From Dokdonia sp. PRO95 (GTDB lineage Bacteria > Bacteroidota > Bacteroidia > Flavobacteriales > Flavobacteriaceae): a stretch of DNA of 64,000 nt. The position numbers and the translations under genes were made by a program. Positions 60,803 through 64,000 of the stretch are shown piece after piece (the first letter of the stretch is position 1; each line of letters begins with the position of its first letter). The DNA lies in contig NZ_CM001837.1 of NCBI RefSeq assembly GCF_000355805.1, forward strand, positions 1,251,408-1,315,407. The letters are read 5' to 3'. The notes below the pieces were generated by a model. The model was not told the DNA's origin. It searched no databases and worked only from the letters and a program-made list of their open reading frames with translations.

Positions 60803-60812
60803 TTGTAACCGT

Positions 60813-61382
60813 ATGGAAAAACATAGATGTGGCTGGTGTGTGGGTGATGACCTATATGAGGCTTATCACGATAACGAGTGGGGAACTCCGCTTAGAGATG
60901 AAGATCTACTCTTTGAGTTTTTGGTTCTTGAGACTTTTCAAGCGGGATTGAGCTGGATTACAATTTTAAAAAAGAGAGAAAACTTTAGAGTTGCCTTTGA
61001 TAATTTTGATTACAAGCGCATTGCCGCTTATAACGAAGATAAAATACAATCACTCTTGCAAGATGCTGGTATTATAAGAAACAAGCTAAAAGTACGTGGT
61101 ACGGTTACAAATGCAAGGCTGTTTATGGAGATCCAAAAGGAATACGGCAGTTTTTCAAAATACCTATGGGATTATGTAGATAACACACCCATAAAAAATC
61201 ACTGGAATGATTATAAAGAATGCCCAGCAAATACGCCTCTAAGTGATAAAATATCTAAAGATCTAAAAAAGCGAGGCTTCAAGTTTGTGGGAAGTACCAT
61301 TATCTATGCATTTATGCAGGCCATAGGGATGGTAAATGATCACGATGTAAACTGTTTTAGGTACGAGATGGTACAAGAGTAG
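60813..61382 (+). CDS. tag: DNA-3-methyladenine glycosylase I
   Basis: A 189-residue Tag. HRCGWCVGDDLYEAYHDNEWG (about 3-23) with the zinc Cys and FLVLETFQAGLSWITILKKRENF (about 36-58) contain the aromatic pocket and Glu that flip and excise 3-methyladenine. VGSTIIYAFMQAIGMVNDHDVNC near the end holds the zinc-binding His/Cys. Single-gene unit converging on aat. Confidence 0.96.
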   Translation: MEKHRCGWCVGDDLYEAYHDNEWGTPLRDEDLLFEFLVLETFQAGLSWITILKKRENFRVAFDNFDYKRIAAYNEDKIQSLLQDAGIIRNKLKVRGTVTNARLFMEIQKEYGSFSKYLWDYVDNTPIKNHWNDYKECPANTPLSDKISKDLKKRGFKFVGSTIIYAFMQAIGMVNDHDVNCFRYEMVQE

Positions 61383-61390
61383 TAAAGCTA

Positions 61391-62047
61391 CTATTTAAGA
61401 TATTCTAAAAAGGTTTCTCTAGGTATTTCATCGGCGCCTAGGCTTGCGAGATGGTCTGTGTACATCTGGCAGTCTATGAGCTTGTATCCGTTTTTAGTAA
61501 GCTTTCGCGAAAGCGTAATAAACCCCACTTTACTGGCATTACTCATGGTTGCAAACATACTCTCGCCACAAAAAACACCTTTATCTTGCAAGTCTATACC
61601 ATAGAGGCCTCCTACGAGTTTGTCTTCATGCCAGACTTCTACAGAGATTACATGACCTAATTCGTGTAATCTGAGATACGCGTCTATGATATCATTAGTA
61701 ATCCATGTGCCGTCTTGACCGTTACGTTTAATACGCTTACAAGCGAGAATTACCTCTAAGAAATTTTTATTGTAAGTGACTTCAAAGTGGTTATCACGTA
61801 ACACTTTGCGCATGGATTTAGACACATGAACGTCGCTAGGTTTTACGACCATACGTGGGTCTGGACTCCACCACAAGATGGGTTGCCCCTCATTATACCA
61901 AGGGAAAATACCAGATTTGTAGGCGAGTAATAACCAGTCTGTAGTAAGATCTCCACCTACCATAAGTAGTCCTTCTTCGTCTGCCAGATGGTGTTCTGGA
62001 AACCAAGGGTCATTATTCCAATGTTGATCTTCTGGGAGTAAAAGCAC
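61391..62047 (-). CDS. aat: Leucyl/phenylalanyl-tRNA-protein transferase
   Basis: A 218-residue Aat of the N-end rule, adding Leu or Phe to proteins with N-terminal Lys/Arg. EGLLMVGGDLTTDWLLLAYKSGIFPWYNEGQPILWWSPDPRMVV (about 26-70) and GVFCGESMFATMSNASKVGFITL are diagnostic. Start is GTG at 62047, as no in-frame ATG precedes it. The palindrome reads TLSRKL (about 178-183), within the GNAT-fold region. Confidence 0.95.
   Translation of the reverse strand: MLLLPEDQHWNNDPWFPEHHLADEEGLLMVGGDLTTDWLLLAYKSGIFPWYNEGQPILWWSPDPRMVVKPSDVHVSKSMRKVLRDNHFEVTYNKNFLEVILACKRIKRNGQDGTWITNDIIDAYLRLHELGHVISVEVWHEDKLVGGLYGIDLQDKGVFCGESMFATMSNASKVGFITLSRKLTKNGYKLIDCQMYTDHLASLGADEIPRETFLEYLK
61501..61515. repeat. 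Dispersed palindrome, in CDS
   Basis: GCTTTCGCGAAAGCG in aat, read on the minus strand as TLSRKL. Confidence 0.9.
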
Positions 62048-62069
62048 GAGTATAATTAATAGCTATGCA

Positions 62070-62077
62070 CAAAGATA
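62070..62077 (-). promoter_or_regulatory. Putative aat promoter -7 box
   Basis: CAAAGATA reads TATCTTTG on the minus strand, 22 bases before the aat GTG, in a 31-base intergenic gap. Confidence 0.5.
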
Positions 62078-62078
62078 A

Positions 62079-62444
62079 CTAGGCTTTGCTTCTATTAAAA
62101 GTATCGATTAACTTAAAATTTCTTCTTGTATGCCACACATAACCTAAAGCAAGCGGTGTATAAAAAGCAATAATTAAGGCCATGTAGGTAATATCTGTGA
62201 GAAAGTAATAGCTAGAAAAGAGCACAACAACACCTACAATTGCAACCTCTAAAACCGCATGACGAATGCGCTTTGAGAGTTTTGCTTTGAGCTGGTTTAT
62301 ACTAAAGGTGGTAGTAACACCACAGCGGTCGCATTTTTTTGAAATGCTTACACCTATTTGTTTTGAGAGTTCCGCACGTGTGCCAGCAAGAACATTTAGG
62401 CTCAAGTGGTTATGACAACTTTTACAAACTCCGTATACAATCAT
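62079..62444 (-). CDS. Zinc-ribbon membrane protein, unknown
   Basis: A 121-residue protein. CKSC (about 7-10) and CDRC (about 38-41) form a zinc ribbon, followed by two membrane helices (about 66-84 and 88-106). I start at MIVYGVCKSCHNH (ATG at 62444); the longer frame to 62477 overlaps the terminator of the upstream gene. No family recognised. Confidence 0.65.
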   Translation of the reverse strand: MIVYGVCKSCHNHLSLNVLAGTRAELSKQIGVSISKKCDRCGVTTTFSINQLKAKLSKRIRHAVLEVAIVGVVVLFSSYYFLTDITYMALIIAFYTPLALGYVWHTRRNFKLIDTFNRSKA

Positions 62445-62460
62445 AGATTGATAAAGGTGT

Positions 62461-62500
62461 AAAAATAAAGAACCCAAAACAAGTTAATTGTTTTGGGTTC
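62461..62500 (-). terminator. Intrinsic terminator after the DUF3127 gene
   Basis: GAACCCAAAAC (62470-62480) pairs perfectly with GTTTTGGGTTC (62490-62500), loop of nine bases; on the minus strand it is followed by a T-rich tract. Confidence 0.8.
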
Positions 62501-62528
62501 AAATCTCAATTTATTGAGCTTTATCGTC

Positions 62529-62912
62529 TTAAAATGGTAGATCGTCGTGATCGTCGCTATTAAGGTTTGTTGCAGGCTCAAATGAATCTGCTGGAGGCAT
62601 AGGAGGTAATGGTTGTCCTCCACCAGCATTTGCTGCTGCAAGATTCTCTATGCGCCATCCTTGTATAGAGTTAAAATACTTAGTTTCACCTTGTGGATTT
62701 ACCCACTCGCGACCTCTTAAGTTAATGCTTACTTTTACGTTTTGGCCAACAGCATAGTTGTTCAAAAGATCTGTTTTATCTTGTACAAACTCCACCATAA
62801 TGTGCTGTGGGTATTGCTCTTCTGTCGTTACGACAAGTTCTCTTTTTCTAAAGCCGTTACTCCCAAATGTTTGAGTCTCACCTATCATTTTTACTTTACC
62901 TTGTACTTCCAT
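62529..62912 (-). CDS. DUF3127 OB-fold protein (SSB-like)
   Basis: A 127-residue protein with an OB-fold-like start MEVQGKVKMIGETQTFGSNGFRKRELVVTT, INLRGREWVNPQGETKYFNSIQGWRIE, and a Pro/Asp-rich acidic tail ending DDLPF, like the SSB C-terminal tip. DUF3127 resembles single-stranded DNA-binding proteins. I start at ATG 62912; the TTG at 62921 adds only three codons. Confidence 0.85.
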   Translation of the reverse strand: MEVQGKVKMIGETQTFGSNGFRKRELVVTTEEQYPQHIMVEFVQDKTDLLNNYAVGQNVKVSINLRGREWVNPQGETKYFNSIQGWRIENLAAANAGGGQPLPPMPPADSFEPATNLNSDDHDDLPF

Positions 62913-62948
62913 CGCGTTCAATTATTAGGGTGTAAATTTATAAAAATC

Positions 62949-63824
62949 CTAGCGTTTTGCGAGCAGAACTCTCCACGCATTATCCACATTTTTTTTATCT
63001 AAATATTCCTTTGCTATTTTGTGCAGCGTTTCTTGCGTTGTTGTGGTGAGATTTGTTCTTAAATCCTGATGCTGTGCTATAAAACTAGAAATCTCATCTG
63101 CTGTAGGCAATTGCTCTACATTACCCAGCATACCTAGATCATTACCAGTAAGTATCGTACTATTTCTTATATCTTGAGGAATCATATCTACGCCTATTCC
63201 TGTTCTTAAAACAGGTTTAGGTACTTCAAAAAGTCCGTCTTTTGCACGGCTATACCAGTTTGCGCCCATACGTGATACTTGATCTATCTTGAGAGGATCT
63301 ATTGCGCCATGAGCATCTAGTATCTCCTCATCAATATGCATTTTTAAAATTTCGCAAATCACAAGGTTTCCTGCACCCCCTTGATCACCTAGTGGCTTTA
63401 CCTCAATTACTTTACACTCAAACTGTACTGGCGCTTCTGCAACGCAAGGAGGTTGTACCATCTCAGATGGCTTTTCTGTTAGCCCAGATTTTGTAAACTC
63501 ATTTACTCCTTTTGCATAAGCCGTACTTGCCAGTGACATTTGCTGTACCATTGCATAGTTTACAATGTTTACAGTACATTCAGGTACTTCGAGTACGTTA
63601 TCAAGTGTGTGTTTTGTGGTGTTATCACGACCACTTCTAGAAGGAGAATACACAAGAATAGGAGGATTTGCCCCAAAGACATTAAAAAAGCTAAAAGGAG
63701 CGAGATTTACTTTTCCATCCTTATCTACAGTACTTGCAAATGCAATAGGACGTGGTCCCACGGCGCCTGTAAGGTGGCCAAATAATTGTGGAACAGGTAT
63801 TTCTTTAGGATCTATCGTGAGCAT
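62949..63824 (-). CDS. Flavin reductase family protein
   Basis: A 291-residue FMN-binding split-barrel protein. TGAVGPRPIAFASTVDKDGKVNLAPFSFFNVFGANPP (about 20-56) is the conserved FMN site and family signature. Members reduce flavins or act as small FMN proteins in aromatic degradation. A promoter-like box lies upstream. Confidence 0.9.
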   Translation of the reverse strand: MLTIDPKEIPVPQLFGHLTGAVGPRPIAFASTVDKDGKVNLAPFSFFNVFGANPPILVYSPSRSGRDNTTKHTLDNVLEVPECTVNIVNYAMVQQMSLASTAYAKGVNEFTKSGLTEKPSEMVQPPCVAEAPVQFECKVIEVKPLGDQGGAGNLVICEILKMHIDEEILDAHGAIDPLKIDQVSRMGANWYSRAKDGLFEVPKPVLRTGIGVDMIPQDIRNSTILTGNDLGMLGNVEQLPTADEISSFIAQHQDLRTNLTTTTQETLHKIAKEYLDKKNVDNAWRVLLAKR

Positions 63825-63847
63825 ACATATCTTTTTAAAAAGTGTAT

Positions 63848-63855
63848 CAAAAATA
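63848..63855 (-). promoter_or_regulatory. Putative flavin reductase promoter -7 box
   Basis: CAAAAATA reads TATTTTTG on the minus strand, 23 bases before the ATG. Confidence 0.5.
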
Positions 63856-63872
63856 GGAATTCTTTAAGGGTA

Positions 63873-63968
63873 TTAATAACGCTTTCGCGAAAGCTTAACA
63901 ACAACCTCAACATCATTATAAGAAAAGCTGTCTAGCGGCTCTATTAATAAGTCTTTTGTGTAGGAATT
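63873..63968 (-). other. Open frame at the right edge, possible gene end
   Basis: On the minus strand this frame reads a 31-residue, protein-like segment ending DVEVVVKLSRKRY-stop, with the palindrome coding LSRKR. A stop (63969-63971) precedes it and there is no ATG, so either it is the tail of a broken or frameshifted gene, or chance. Confidence 0.25.
63880..63894. repeat. Dispersed palindrome near right edge
   Basis: CGCTTTCGCGAAAGC, 15 of 16 bases, about 55 bases upstream of the flavin reductase ATG. Confidence 0.9.
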
Positions 63969-64000
63969 TTAAGAATGACTTAGAAATATAGGGGTATAGA

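Noticed and set aside
1-64000. tRNA, rRNA, CRISPR arrays, insertion sequences, prophage genes
   Set aside because: None could be recognised: no cloverleaf with a CCA-side acceptor stem, no regularly spaced direct repeats with unique spacers, and no transposase or phage proteins.

Overview
The window reads as one chromosomal stretch of a marine-type flavobacterium (Bacteroidota, Flavobacteriaceae; a Dokdonia-like organism is my best guess, from memory of gene content only). Supporting signs are AT-rich DNA, TAnnTTTG promoter -7 boxes instead of sigma70 boxes, weak Shine-Dalgarno sequences, an F-ATPase operon without atpD/atpC and with an extended AtpB, a SprE/PorW-type lipoprotein of the type IX secretion/gliding machinery, and many small flavobacterial families (DUF6341, DUF6427, DUF4254, DUF5687, DUF4292, DUF3098, DUF3127). 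I see no tRNA, rRNA, CRISPR array, insertion sequence or prophage.

Layout. 1-7400: end of an exopolysaccharide/O-antigen cluster (polymerase-like membrane proteins, two GT-B glycosyltransferases, UDP-glucuronate decarboxylase, an undecaprenyl-phosphate sugar transferase, a GT2), followed by a CapK-like adenylate-forming enzyme on the opposite strand. 8776-14195: purD, membrane DUF proteins, a GT9 heptosyltransferase-like enzyme, a nitronate monooxygenase. 14222-14560: about 2.4 tandem copies of a 145-bp repeat between convergent genes. 14574-18509 (minus): an ABC ATPase, small membrane and secreted proteins of unknown role, and a PaaE-like reductase. 18597-23665: a two-gene ABC exporter and SprE/PorW. 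23683-29996: bactofilin and the atpZ-like/DUF6168/atpBEFHAG operon, ended by an intrinsic terminator. 30194-37636: lipoprotein, Wzx-like flippase, dut, a nucleotidyltransferase, a TPR protein, a LolB-like DUF4292 lipoprotein and an EnvC-like murein hydrolase activator: an envelope-assembly run. 37751-46105: small envelope and stress proteins, thioesterase, HU-CCDC81/SPOR protein, dprA, a BON-LysM protein, and the minus-strand yicC-gmk-hopJ-nadD operon.

46191-56534 is a sugar-oxidation/catabolism island with two divergent arms. The minus arm holds a periplasmic TIM-barrel isomerase, an MFS permease, a Gfo/Idh/MocA dehydrogenase, a second TIM-barrel protein, a VOC protein, two DUF1080 lipoproteins and an SdpI-like protein. 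The plus arm holds a GMC dehydrogenase, its gluconate-2-dehydrogenase subunit-3 partner and a Tat-exported TIM-barrel protein. The set resembles 3-keto-glycoside pathways. 56625-63824: ftsX, DUF3098, uppP, truB and a TonB-like protein, then thioredoxin-like, tag, aat, a zinc-ribbon membrane protein, a DUF3127 OB-fold protein and a flavin reductase.

The strongest unexplained signal is a dispersed perfect palindrome, CGCTTTCGCGAAAGCG (core TTTCGCGAAA). The core occurs 21 times exactly, with three near copies, against about 0.06 expected for a fixed 10-mer at uniform composition. It lies both between genes and inside genes, where it is translated without stops in all three frames (TLSRKR, AFAKA, FRES). 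It could be a protein-binding/chromosome-organisation site, a HIP1-like motif, an uptake sequence, or a selfish palindrome tolerated inside proteins.
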